Under the pieces are notes generated by a model. It was not told the DNA's origin and ran no database searches. It worked only from the letters and a program-made list of their open reading frames with translations. This document shows positions 43,801-54,739 of a stretch of 64,000 nt of DNA, one piece after another (the stretch's first letter is position 1; each line of letters opens with the position of its first letter). The stretch comes from Anomaloglossus baeobatrachus (lineage: Eukaryota > Chordata > Amphibia > Anura > Aromobatidae). The position numbers were made by a program, and so were the translations under genes. The DNA is taken from contig NC_134358.1 of NCBI RefSeq assembly GCF_048569485.1, forward strand, positions 222,956,986 to 223,020,985, given 5' to 3'.

Positions 43801-44804
43801 TGGAGCACTATGCCAGCTGTCCTCGTGACACTTTCCACAGTTCAGGATCACCTTGCAGTCACCAACAAAATGGCTCCGCACTGTGATCCTAAACTTCTAC
43901 CTTTCCTTTTGTAAATCTCACTTTCCTTTTGCAAATACCTAAAAGGGGAGAGGAAGCGTCACATGAGAGCAGATTTCACCCACTTTTACTGGAGTTGTAT
44001 TCCAGTCTAGTTGTACACTAGGTTTTCAGCAGCTGTTCCCCCTAGTGTTTAAAACTGCAAAATATCAAAACTATTAAAATTATTTTTTATATTTTGCTCA
44101 ATTAAAAACAAATATTTAAACAAAATATTAAAACATTAATACTTTAGATGTTTTGAGTTATTGATTTTTTTTATGGCACTTTTCCTTTAAGTTTCTAATG
44201 ATCTACTAACACCTAAATCTAATGGTCACTAGAGATGAGCAAACCTTTCAAAGTTCGGTTCTCCAAGCCTTGCCGAACAAACCCTATGTTTGCCGAACTG
44301 AACACTGAACCTTTTCAAACCCCATTGGATTCAATGGGAGGCAAAACCTAAGGCAGAGAAAACACTTTTACGGAGGTCGAAAAGCTTCCGAACCAGCAAA
44401 AATACGTTTTCCAGTGCAGCCCCACTGTTTTGGCATAGCCATTAGCATCCTAGACTATTGACATAAGAAATATTGAGTTGGATGGGATACAGGTGTAGGG
44501 CTGGTACTCCCATACCTCTGCCAGTACGGACCAGACAACTTGGAGACTCTTCTTGTAGTCTTGATATTTAAAAACATTTCAGGCAGACAGCAGGATGTTG
44601 GCATCAATTGCTACCCCACCACCACCCATTTCCCCATAGTATCTTTGCACAGCAGTGAGAAATGGTCCATGCAACACACAGCATGTGGTCTGGCATTTCC
44701 TTTGTAAAAATCAAGAGGTGGATGAGTGACAGGATTAGGCCTCTTGCTCTCACACCCCAGCCAGTACAGACAAGACAACTTGGAGACCCATCTTGGAGTC
44801 ACAT
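43801..44804. other. Unclassified repeats, no gene
   Basis: The part 44228-44420 begins CTAGAGATGAGCAAACC and contains TTCGGTTCTCCAAGCC and CCCATTGGATTCAATGGGAG, a short repeat I believe is widespread in frogs. The parts 44480-44560 and 44725-44805 are related to each other (GACAACTTGGAGAC with CCAGTAC upstream), so they are an internal duplication. No coding sequence was seen. Confidence 0.4.
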
Positions 44805-45576
44805 ATATTTACATAGGTTGAAAAAAGACCTAGGTTCATCTAGTGTAATCTTTCTCCACTAATTATATATTTTGTCACTAAATCATTTATAACCGACAAT
44901 GTTGTGTGTACTGAGGAAATCAACCCTTTTTAAAAGATGTTATAGTGTCAGCCATTAGTACTTCCTGTGGTAGGACATGCCACAATCTTTCTACTCTAAC
45001 GCTAAAGAACCCTTTCCTATTTAGCTGCTGGAATCACTTTTTTCCACTGGCAGTGTATGCCCCCTGGTCCTTAGTATTGTCTTTGGAAGGAATAAGTCAT
45101 GTGCCAGTCCTTTGTATTTCCCACATATGTATTTATGCATACAAATGAGATCTCTCAGATTTCATTTTTTCTAAGCTAAACAAATCCAACTTTTTCAACC
45201 TCTCATCATATGGGAGGCCTTCCATTCCTTGTAATAATCTAGTTGCCTGCCTTTGAACTGACTATGGTCTTAATATCCTTTTTAAAATGTGCCCAAAAGT
45301 AGATCCCATAATCAAGATGTGGCTTTACAAGAGACTTCTAGAGGGGTAAAAATAGGGATCACAGGATCTAATTTCTCCTTTTATACACCCTAAAATATTG
45401 TTTGCTTTTGCAGCTGCTGCTGCTCAGCTTAATTGTAATAAGAATACCCAAGTCCTTCTCCTGTTCTGCAGTCCCACGTTTACTTCCATTTAATGTATAA
45501 GCAGCAATAGGATTTCTTCCAACCTAGGGCATTACTTTACATTTATCAACATTAAATCTCATTTGCCAAGTAAGGA
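44805..45576 (-). mobile_element. CR1-type LINE 3' fragment
   Basis: On the minus strand the reading starts LANEM*FNVDKCKVMP, then EKDLGILI and KPHLDYGIYFWAHFKKDI, and ends near the typical CTAGATGAACCTAGGTC and TTTTTCAACCTATGTAA 3' end. It has many stops and frame changes. It covers the RT connection domain, the C terminus and the 3' UTR. It is older than the CR1 at 3198. Confidence 0.8.
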
Positions 45577-45913
45577 GAGAGACTGTTAACAGATTACCAG
45601 TCCAAAAGGCATGAGGGTGCGGTGCATAGGAATCTTGGACTGGCTACCAGGAAATGCAGAACAGAACAAAAGAAAAAATCCAGCAACCGTAAATAATTAC
45701 TTAAATTTAAAACATAGCTTTAATGTTAAAATAAAATAATATTTACAACGCATAAAAAAAAAGTTAAACACTTTAAAGATGATAAACTTACCTGATATAT
45801 ATTATAGTTGCACCCCATGAACTCTGTTCTGCTTTGTCCTGAGATTAAAATACACTGGGGGGGTAGCAATGAGAGTCTGGGGTATGATTGCTGAAGAGTA
45901 AAATGCAAACATA
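45577..45913. other. Stretch without gene next to Tc1
   Basis: A weak resemblance to the Penelope pseudo-LTR start (AAAAATCCAGCA...TAAAAC) is seen at 45673-45720, but it is not enough for a call. Nothing else was recognised. Confidence 0.3.
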
Positions 45914-46128
45914 TAGTGGGTATGGAAAGTATTCAGACCCTTTTACATTTTTCACTCTTTGTTTCATTGCAGCCATTTGGTAAATTAAAAAAAGTTCATT
46001 TTTTTTCTCATTAATTTATACTCTGCACTCCCATCTTGACAGAAAAAAAACAAATGTAGAAATTTTTGCAAACTTTTCAAACAAAAAAACTAAAATATCA
46101 CATGGCCATAAGTATTCAGACCCTTTGC

Positions 46129-47594
46129 TCATTGTTGAGTAGAAGCACCCTTTTGAGCTAGTACAGCCATGAGTCTTCTTGGGAATGATGCAACAAGTTT
46201 TTCACACCTGGATTTGGGGATCCTCTGCCATTCCTCCTTGCAGATCCTCTCCATTTCCGTCAGGTTTGATGGTAAACATTATTGGACAGCCATTTTCAGG
46301 TCTCTCCAGAGATGCTCAATTAAGGTGGCTTTACACACTGCAACATCGCAAACGACATCGCTGTAACGTCACCGGTTTTGTGACGTTATAGCGACCTCCC
46401 CAGCAACATTGCAGTGTGTGAAACACATCAGCGACCTGGCCCCTGCTGTGAAGTTGTGATCGCTACAAATCGTTCAGGACCATTCTTTGGTCCTTTGTTT
46501 CCCGCTGTGCAGCAAAGTTTTAGTGTGTAAAGGGGACTTTACAGCGACTTCGTTAGCGACTTCCCTTTCAAAAAGCTGCTTTACAACGTCCCCAATGACT
46601 AGCTAGGTCGTTCTGCAGGTCTGGATCGCTGTTGCGTCGTTGGCCAGGTTTGCCTGTTTGACAGCTCACCAGAGACTTTGTAGCGATCCTGGCCAGGTTG
46701 GGATCGCTGGTGGGATCGCTAGAAGGTTTCAGTGTGTAAAGGGGCCTTCAGGTTTAGGTCAGGGCTCTAGCTGGGCCAGTCAAGAATGGTCAAAGAATTG
46801 TTCTGAAGCCACTCCTTTGTTATTTTAGTTGTGTGCTTAGGTTCATTGTCTTGTTGGAAGGTGAACCTTCTGCCAAGTCTGTTCCAGAGCACTCTGGAAG
46901 AGGTTTTCTTCCAGGATATCTCTGTACTTGGCTGCATTCATCTTTCCTTCAATTGCAACCAGTTGTCCTGTCCCTGCAGCTGAAAAACACCCCCATATCA
47001 TGATGCTGCCACCACCATGTTTCGCTGTTGGGATTGTATTGGGCAGGTAATGAGCAGTGCCTGGTTTTCTCCACACATAATTCTAAGCAGCATCACCAAA
47101 AAGTTCTACCTTTGTCTCATCAGACCAGAGAATTTTAATTCTCAGTCTGGGAGTCCTTCATGTGTTTTTTTTGCAAACTCTATGCAGGCTTTCAGAATTC
47201 TTGCACTGAGGAGAGGCTTCCGTCTAGCCACTCTGCCATAGAGGCCCGACTGGTGGAGGGCTGCAGTGATAGATGACTTTGTGGAACTGTCTCCCATCTC
47301 CCTACTGCATCTCTGGAGCTCAGCTACAGTGATCTTGGGGTTCTTCTTTACCTTTCTCACCAAGGCTCTTCTCCCACGATTGCTCAGATTGGCTGGACGG
47401 CCAGGTCTAGGAAGAGTTCTGATGGTCCCAAACTTCTTCAATTTAAGGATTATAGAGGCCACTGTGCTCTTAGGAACCTTGAGTACTGCAGAAATTATTT
47501 TGTAGCCTTGGCCAGATCGGTGCCTTGCCACAAGTTTGTCTCGGAGCTCCTTGGGCAGTTCCTTTGACCTCAGGATTTTCATTTGGACTGACAT
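46129..47594 (-). pseudogene. Tc1 transposase, broken and split by MITE
   Basis: It starts at MSVQMKILRSKELPKELRDK (47594). The helix-turn-helix region contains GYKIISAVLKVPKSTVASII and the linker RTLPRPGRPANLS. The catalytic parts LWSDETKVELFG and [12 protein letters not shown] remain visible. The third block is cut: SPDLN is followed by the Harbinger MITE, and EHLW with the catalytic Glu lies beyond it. The C terminus reads RLMAVLAQKGASTQQ before the TGA at 46129-46131. A frame change lies between the N-terminal part (ending near 47142) and [13 protein letters not shown], and extra in-frame stops occur. It cannot be active. Confidence 0.9.
46323..46747. mobile_element. Harbinger-type MITE inside Tc1 transposase
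   Basis: The ends AGGTGGCTTTACACACTG and CAGTGTGTAAAGGGGCCT are flanked by TTA (46320-46322) and TCA (46748-46750), a target duplication with one change. The interior contains AACGTCACCGGTTTTGTGACG and GCGACTTCGTTAGCGACTTC. Confidence 0.85.
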
Positions 47595-47958
47595 GCGCTG
47601 TGAGGTCTTATATAGATAGGACTTGATTTGGAAATGTACACACCTATCAGTTCAATTAAACACAGCTGGACCCCAATGAAGGAGTAGAACCATCTCAAGG
47701 AGGATCACAAGGAAATGGACAGCATTTGACTTAAATATGAGTGACTGAGCAAAAAGTCTGATTACTCATGACCATGTGATATTTCAATTTTTCTTGTTTA
47801 ATAAGTTTGCAAAAATTTCTACATTTGTTTTTTTTTCTGTCAAGTTGGGGTGCAGAGTGTATATTAATGAGAAACAAAAAGGAACTTTTTTGAATTTACC
47901 AAATGGTTGCCATGAAACTAAATTTAAAGGGGTCTGAATACTTTCCATACCCACTGTA

Positions 47959-48160
47959 ACTCAGATTTACGGGCATAAAATTTCAAAGTTTAAAATTGCA
48001 AATTTGCCAAATTTCCGTTATTTTCACAAACAAAAAATATCATCCACATTTTACCATTATCATGAAGTACAATATGTCACAACAAACAATGTCAGAATCA
48101 CTGGGATCCGTTGAAGCATTCCAGAGTTATAACACTTCATGGCTGATTCAACCAGTTAAA
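47959..48160. mobile_element. TTAA element fragment
   Basis: CTCAGATTTACGGGCATAAA and CACTGGGATCCGTTGAAGCA closely follow copy 1 at about 31010-31200. It is a third, truncated member of the family. Its left side is cut by the Tc1 insertion. Confidence 0.75.
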
Positions 48161-48850
48161 TACCACTGTTAATCACGGACAGTAGCATTTAACACACGCT
48201 TACAGGAAGCATGTCACTGATCCCGCCCATAGGTGTCCCTGACACATGTTCGCGGGGTGCTAATGGGTTGTCATACCAGCTGGGGGTCAGCTAATGACCC
48301 CCATACCTGTCATCACGATCCTTCTGTGAATGCCAGTTACAAACTAGCATTCATAGATTATGATTTTTGCTATACAGAGCAGTGCTGATCAATTTATCTG
48401 TATAGCACAGGCGATCGGAAGACCGCAGTTAAACAGTAATAAAAAGACAAAAATGTTTAAAAAACAGGAAAGTTAACATCACCTCCCTTCTGCCCCATTA
48501 AAAATAAAATAAAAAAAAACATTTAATATCGCTGCTTTCAGAAATGTATCGTAATCTATCAAAATATATAAAATTAATCTGATCAGTAAACAGCATTAAC
48601 ATGGAAAAAAAAATAAAAGCTAGAATTTTTTATTCTCCACAACATACCAATAAAGTGATCAAAATGTTATATCAATCCCAATTGTTATCGGTAAAAACTT
48701 CAGCTCAGGGTGCAAAAAAAAAAAAAAGCTCTCAGAGAGGCCCAGATCCTGAAAAGTAAGAATGTTATGGGTCTCCTAAAATGGTGACAAAACCCAATTT
48801 TTTTTTTTATTTTAATGGTAGAAAAAAATAACAAAAAACCCACAATATAT
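48161..48850. repeat. Unclassified AT-rich dispersed repeat
   Basis: The part with GTGCTGATCAATTTATC and AAAGTGATCAAAATGTTATA looks like a frog dispersed repeat, probably a DNA-transposon derivative continuing the fragment at 47959. No ends or coding sequence were identified. Confidence 0.35.
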
Positions 48851-49849
48851 ATATGGTTAGTATCTATGTATTTTTACTGACCTAGGAAATCATTGTCAGA
48901 TCAATTTTACCATACAGTGGCACCTCTAGTGAAAATTACTGTTATGGTAAAGAGTTAAGCAAGTTGAATATAAAATGATCTTTATAAAGGCTTAACGTTA
49001 AAAATGACACATTTCCTTTGTACTGTAAGGCAAAAAAATACATTTTTTCATCTTTTAAATTTTTAACATCTTCACTCCCGGGTGATTTTCTGTCTTCATT
49101 TTTTCCTCCCTTTCTTCCAAGAGCCACAACTTTGTCTTCGCAAATGATGCCACAGTCTGGATTTAGCAGGAACGTTCCCTGTCTGATTTTTTTTAGACAG
49201 AACCCTCCTGTTTGAATTTGAGAAAGAACATGTGCAGTGAGTCTGACTGAAACAGCAGATGCATCTGCCAAGAAATCTCCTGCCTTCAGAAAAGTTGTGA
49301 GGCTTGCTAGTAGTTAGTCTCTTGGACACTTGTTCCTAATCTGGGAGTCATGTTGGTTGAACCACATGCTAAGAGACCTTGCTGTGAATGTGGCCGCTAT
49401 ATTGGGCTTTAAGGCTGCCTCCACATATTGCTAGACTTATTAACGAAAGTTATCCGCTTTTCGAACGGGTCCTTTAAGAGGCCTGAATCAAAAGGAGAGC
49501 ACAGTCTTATAGGGCACTTTAGAATCCGCAATGTCTATTTTTGTTACCTTATCCTAGACTGTCTCAAAAAAATATTTCCTTGGGATAATGTGTTATCTGG
49601 CTTTTTCCACTGTTTTTGAGAACAGAGGCTAAGTTTTTGTGAATGGGAAGCTTTTGTGTTTGTTTCCAAACCTCCAATCTGAACAATACATCCTGCGCAG
49701 ACTTTGGTTATGTCACATCTCATTTTTGCCCTGACTTCCTTCACCAGTTTATCTCCATCTTCAATGGGAAAGCATGGCTGACATCTTCAATCATCAGAGG
49801 AGGATGATAATGAAAAATCCAATGGCGATTAGCTTAGGGATTGCCATGA
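48851..49849. other. Stretch without recognisable gene
   Basis: A 109-codon minus-strand frame (48942-49271, MADASAVSVRLTAHVLSQIQ) and a 66-codon frame at 49544-49744 look less random than their neighbours but match no family I know. They have no clear splice signals. I do not call a gene. Confidence 0.35.
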
Positions 49850-50045
49850 TTACACAGGCCCTTAGTTATTTTGAATATTCTGCCTAGTAACGCGGGTGGG
49901 TGGCTTGTGCCAATCAGCTCACTGCGCGGGTGTTTATGAATATTTTATTATTGGTGTTGTTTTGTGCGGTAAGCAAGTTCTCTATATAAAGTGGGGTTTT
50001 AGTCAGCTGTGTCATTCACAGCTGACAGACAAGAAAGAAATTGCC

Positions 50046-51557
50046 ATGGAGTCGCTTCTACAGCAGCTGATCCAGAGGGCCGGCGAAGAAGATGGAGTTC
50101 AGTGGATGCGAGCCTGTCTTGGCGGAGGCTCCGCTGAATTATCGGATGGTCGTGTGATGGGAGAAGTAGCGGAGACCCAGGCTTCGGTTCCAGTGGTGGA
50201 TGAAGGTGCCGTCACGATTGGGAGGTCGAGGAAGAGGAGAGAAGCATACTCACCGCCGGTGTCGGAAGGGAGGTCCAGGAACGTGAAGGCTGGAGGGAAG
50301 ACTTCAGGCGTCCGGAGGAGGTCGGCGGCAGCATCGCGTAGCGAGGATGGAGGAAGAAGAGGAAGCGGAAGCGCGATAGCGGCGCCATCAGTCTCACGTG
50401 ATCTTGTGACGTCAGCGTGAGACGTTCGGAGGTCGCGTCATCGGGATGCGACTGCTGAGCTGGAGGTTACGCGACACGCTGCCAAGATCGCCGGTAAAGA
50501 GGTTGTTTCAGGCGGTATCATGCCGCTGCTGCAAAAAGAGTTACGTTGCAGCGGCGGTGCTACAGGCCTGGACCTCCGAAGATTCAGGGAGTGAAAGCGG
50601 CAAGGTCTGCGGAGTCCCAAGGCCTGTCGCTACAGTCCCCTCGGTCGCCATCTCCCAGCCTTTGGATCCAAGCAGCAGGAGGGATGATCGTGTCTGCAGG
50701 ACTGGTGAGCTTTCCTATTCCCCTTCCCCTTTGACTAATCTAGGTGTAGGCAGTGTGAATAGTGTGAGGGATTTAATTTACAGTGTTTGCGCAGAGTTTA
50801 TGCAGACTGGTTCTAGAAAGTTACCCCCCAGCCAGTGCCGCAATCTGAACCACAGGAGTTTAGTGTTTGGGGCATCCCTCAAACTTGCTATAAAGAGGCT
50901 CTAACATGCCAGTCTTCTCCTTTGGGGTTCCATTTGAGTGGAGCTGTGAAGGAGAAGATTTGGAAAAGGGAATATGTTGATGTGTTTTCTCTTCTTCCAA
51001 CCGGTAGAGTGTCGACACAGATTGTGGGGTCTGAGGCCAGAGGTGAAGTGGACGGAGATAAGAGGAAAATTTTCAAGTCCTTTCACAATTGGCTGCAGGC
51101 GTTTGCAATCTATGCTTCAGTTTTAGGTGAGAGATTTCCTGGAGATTGCAGTGGGCTTTTTCAGCATATTGATGCTATATTAGAGGCCTACCGTAATTTC
51201 GGGGGAATTGCCTGGCTTGCATATGATGAGTCATTTAGACAGCAGATGGCTGTACATTCTAGTATGAAATGGGGGGAGAAGGATGTAGGATTGTGGTTGA
51301 ATCTCATGTTACCACAAAGGAATATTGTTGCAAAGCAAGCTCCTAATCTGCAAATGAAGAGGTTCAGGCATGAATGTTCTACCTGTTGCGGTGCACATCC
51401 CATGGTTAAATGCTTTAAGCGACATGTGCCAGCAGGTCAGCAGTCGAACAACCCTCGGGAGCTTTTTCTCAAAGGCACAGACTTCGGTGAAGTTGGGAAA
51501 AATGTTTCCGTGATTAAAATGGTTCCCAGACAAGCTGAAAGCCAGCATAATAACTAA
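50046..51557 (+). pseudogene. Gag-like part of the DIRS/Ngaro element
   Basis: It opens with MESLLQQLIQRAGEEDGVQW right after the leader hairpin. A basic, low-complexity region rich in R, S and G follows, then a helical part (FKSFHNWLQAFAIYASVLG, MKWGEKDVGLWLNL). The part ends with a Cys/His cluster, CSTCCGAHPMVKC. This organisation is usual for the first reading frame of vertebrate DIRS-group elements. It is a fossil, broken in a few places. Confidence 0.65.
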
Positions 51558-51579
51558 CGGCTTTGAACATGGGTTTTTT

Positions 51580-53000
51580 GTGTCTTCATTTGCTGGCCAG
51601 GGGTGTGTTTTAGTACGAAATTTACCTTCCGTTAGGCTGCATATTCGTTTTGTTTCCCAGCACATTCGGAAAGTGTTGCTTTTAGACAGATTGGTAGGTC
51701 CGTTTTCTGGCTTTCCTTTTGTTAATTTTCAAATTTCCCCCTTAGGGATAGTTCCAAAAAAGGCGGCTGGTAGTCTTAGGGTTATACACCATCTGTCTTT
51801 CCCGAAAAGTGGGCCCCTTAATGACGAAGTTGATACCAGTGTGGCATCAGTTCACTGTGTCATTCGACATGGCAGTAGAGCTCCTTAGACAGTTTGGTCA
51901 GGAGCTCTGCTGGCAAAGTCGGACTTCAAATCTGCTTTTAGATTACTGCCAGTCCATCTGTCTGGTTTCAACTCGTTAGGTTTTAACTTTAACGGGGAAT
52001 TTTATTTTGATAGATGTTTGCCAATGGGGTTTGCGTTTCTCATGTTTTTATTTTGAATGCTTTTCCTCATTTCTTCATTGGGTAGTGCAGGATTCCGTGC
52101 CATCTGGCGGGGTTCTGCACTACTTATATGACTTTTTGTTCATTGGCCACAGGGATTCTGATTTGTGCATGGAGTTGTTGCAGAGGTTTTTGATATTCAT
52201 GTATCATTTTGGGGTCCCTGTGGCTGGCGAAAAAACAGTGTCTCCTTGCCAAAGGTTGGAGTTTTTGGGGATTACAATTGACTCAGGTTCAATGGAGTGC
52301 AGCCTTCCAACTGATAAATTGAGTCCGTTGCAGGAACTGATTGGCAGCATTGCTTCTAAAAAGAAAGTCACCCTTCGAGAGTTACAATCTCTGTTGGGAT
52401 CTTTGAATTTTGCCCTTAGTATTATTCCCATGGGGAGGGTGTTTTGTCGCAGGTTGTACGATAGTACAAAGGGGTTAAGTTCTCCTAGTGCTCATGTTCG
52501 GGTATCTGCTGAGATGAGGGAAGACTTATTGGTTTGGAAGAGATTTTTGGGTGAGTTTAACAGGATCAGTTGTTTGCAGGAAGTTTTCCTCGTCAGATGT
52601 GCTGGGTCTTAGCATTTGTACAGATGTTACTCATGGGTTTTTAGTCTCATTGGGCAGTGCTTGGTCAGCAGAGGCTTGGCTGGAAAAATGGTTCGCTGTG
52701 GGTTTGAATAATAAGAAGGTTGTGTTGGAGTTATTTGCTGATTTTGTAGCGGTTTCCATTTGGAGTGATGTTCTTTGTAATAAAAGGATATGTTCCAGAA
52801 GTAAAGGTGTTGTGTTTGGGATTAACACGCTTACGTACAAATGCTTTTGGGCTGCGAAGGTGTTAAAGCAGCTGGTGTTGCAATGTTTGAAGGCTAATAT
52901 CTGGTTGAAAGCAGTCTGGATTCAAGAACCGGAGGTTGTTTCATCTCTATCTTTTTTACAGCATCTATCTGGATGGCAGGAAAGAACGGAGAGGGGACAT
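51580..53000 (+). pseudogene. RT and RNase H part of the DIRS/Ngaro element
   Basis: RT blocks seen are LRVIHHLSFPKSGPLND, KSDFKSAFRLLPVH and the region around LYDFLFIG. The connection LRELQSLLGSLNFALSIIPM precedes an RNase H-like part beginning near 52600 (STDVTHGF-like, then VVLELFADFVAV). These blocks follow the DIRS-type RT, which differs from that of LTR elements in lacking protease and DDE integrase neighbours. It is a fossil with several breaks. Confidence 0.7.
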
Positions 53001-53039
53001 GTGGAGGTAGCTTGTCCAGAGCACTGTTTGCAGCTTCTG

Positions 53040-53900
53040 GGGATTTAATCCCTGGTTATATTAAACATTTGTTAGCGCCGAATACATGGGCGGCTTATGC
53101 TGCTGCATGGAACAGGTGGAGACAGTTTTGTGCAGCTACAGGGTTTGTCATGGGAGCGATTTATCTATTGTTTGGTGGTATATCAATTTTGAATTGTCGG
53201 GCGGTATCAGTCATTCAGCTCTGCATAAAGCTTTGTCTGGTATTAACTTTTTTCTTAAATTAAGGGGTTTTGACTCACTTTTTTCGTTTTTTCCCATTCG
53301 GCAGCTGTTAAAGGGTCTTAAGAGAGGGTTGACTCAAGTGGATGTTAGACGCCCTATTTCGGTGGAGTTGCTGGAGGAGTTATGGGTAGCATAGGGTTTT
53401 GTTCGTGCGAATAGTTTTGAGACATTACTGTTTAAAGCGGCTTTTGTGCTCACCTTTTTTGCAGCTCTACGGATTTCCGAGTTGGTATCTCATAGTAAGA
53501 AGGTTGTGGGAGGTTTAATGTTTTTAGATCTCATTGTTTTATTTGTTAGCAGTTCCAAGACGGATCAATTTGAGAAGGGTCAATTGATTAAACTTTCTTC
53601 TATTGAGGATTCAAGGGTGTGTCAAGTCTCTAACTTTAGGCAGTGGTTGTCTGTTCGTCTTCCTTTTGTGGGTGCATTATTTTTGCATATATCTGGTGAG
53701 CCAACGACAAAATTTCAGTTTAATACTATTTTAAAGCGTTGTCTAGCAAGCCTGGATAAGAGTGATTTGAAAATTTCGTCTCTTTCATTCAGAATTGGGG
53801 CCGCTACGGTTGCGGCTAGCTAGGATTAAATAGTAGTAGAATTATGAAGTTGGGGAGATGGTCTTCTGGGAGGTACAAGCTGTATGTAAGGCCTAATCTG
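53040..53900 (+). pseudogene. Tyrosine-recombinase part of the DIRS/Ngaro element
   Basis: The N-terminal core-binding part reads LLAPNTWAAYAAAWNRWRQF, then LKGLKRG and RRPISVELLEELW. The catalytic part has FFAALRISELVSHSKK, with the first conserved Arg in ALRISEL, then SSSKTDQFEKGQLI. The second motif lies at LSFRIGAATVAA. This enzyme replaces the DDE integrase of LTR elements and joins circular DNA into the genome. It is a fossil with a few breaks. Confidence 0.75.
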
Positions 53901-53929
53901 TTGCTTAACTAGTGATTCTTAATTGCAGA

Positions 53930-54255
53930 GCCCCCGATCGTTTGGATTGTCGGCCACTCATTTATTTATTGGGCACAGAAGCATGCGGCTATACGGAATT
54001 ATACTGAAAATCTTTCTTTTACTCATGATCAGGTCAACATTTTTTGGCTTAGCTGCCGCGGTATGAGATGGGAGCACCTGATGGCTGAATTGAGGAAGAG
54101 AGCCATGTTCAACCAGTCACCAGATCTACTGATACTTTACCCAAATCGTTACCTCCCAAATGAATTAAGAACCCTAGATTTTATTTCACAAGTAAATAGG
54201 GACATTATTTTTGTTAAAAACCTTTTTCCTACAGTGGCGTTAGTATTTTCCTAAA
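53930..54255 (+). pseudogene. SGNH-hydrolase-like part downstream of the recombinase
   Basis: The sequence reads IVWIVGHSFIYWAQKHA, then CRGMRWEHLMAELRKRAM and PDLLILYPN. The GHS-type start, the CRG segment and the PDLLIL segment fit the first blocks of SGNH/GDSL hydrolases, a domain I recall as an accessory in Ngaro-like elements. The role in the element is unknown. It is a fossil, and the family assignment is by eye. Confidence 0.5.
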
Positions 54256-54695
54256 TCATCCCTAGACGGGTATGGAATTCCGCTCAGTTTTTCTTCATGG
54301 AAAAGATTAGGAAAAGAATTTGATAAAACCTTATTCAATTTATTTCCTTGGGGGAATTTTCATTTAGGCATTTGGACATGAGGGTTTTCAACAAGGTATT
54401 TATAGGGTAGATGGAATACATTTATCAAACATCGTGATTGATATTTTTAACCTGGGCCTGCAGAATATGGTGGAAAATTGGCTTTGTGGTTGTGTGGGGG
54501 GACACTAATCAGGCATTAGTATCCATATGGGTAAAATCGCCCAGTGGCCCTGGCTGGATTTTGGTACTTATCTTGGTGAATTTGGTAATGTTATTTATAT
54601 GGTAAAACATTTATTATGGTTTATATGTTTGATTATTTTGTAACCCTTAATAAAACCAATCGGCCATTTTTTCCAATCCACACTCTGTTGTCTGC

Positions 54696-54739
54696 CTCAG
54701 TTTATTTGTATGAGAACCTCAGTTTATTTGTATGAGAAT
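54696..54739. repeat. 22-bp tandem duplication at the DIRS 3' edge
   Basis: CTCAGTTTATTTGTATGAGA plus two bases occurs twice in direct succession (54696-54717 and 54718-54739). It lies just past the presumed 3' end of the retroelement. Confidence 0.85.

Larger units (their letters stand above)
45914..47956 (-). mobile_element. Tc1-like transposon split by a MITE
   Basis: The ends TAGTGGGTATGGAAAGTATT and AATACTTTCCATACCCACTG are inverted repeats with TA flanks (45912-45913 and 47957-47958). Without the MITE (46323-46747) it is about 1.62 kb, a normal Tc1 length. Its terminal repeats and transposase differ from those of the Tc1 at 23576, so it is a separate family. It sits at the edge of a TTAA element fragment. 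Confidence 0.95.
49850..54690 (+). mobile_element. DIRS/Ngaro-type tyrosine-recombinase retroelement, broken
   Basis: This fossil is about 4.8 kb. A leader with a TATA-like TATATAAA (49983-49990) and a perfect 10-bp inverted repeat (50002-50011 with 50017-50026) precedes a gag-like part, an RT/RNase H part, a tyrosine-recombinase part, and an SGNH-hydrolase-like part at the end. An AATAAA lies near 54648. The order gag, RT/RNase H, recombinase is diagnostic of DIRS-group elements, and the extra hydrolase part points to a Ngaro-like branch. It has roughly ten breaks and is of middle age. Both outer boundaries are approximate, and I could not identify split terminal repeats. Confidence 0.8.

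Noticed and set aside
45660-45730. Second Penelope pseudo-LTR
   Set aside because: Only AAAATCCAGCA and a following TAAAAC-like stretch agree with the copy at 35554; too weak.
48942-49329. Possible small gene or exon on the minus strand
   Set aside because: No splice sites, no recognisable family, and two overlapping frames look equally good; left as unassigned.
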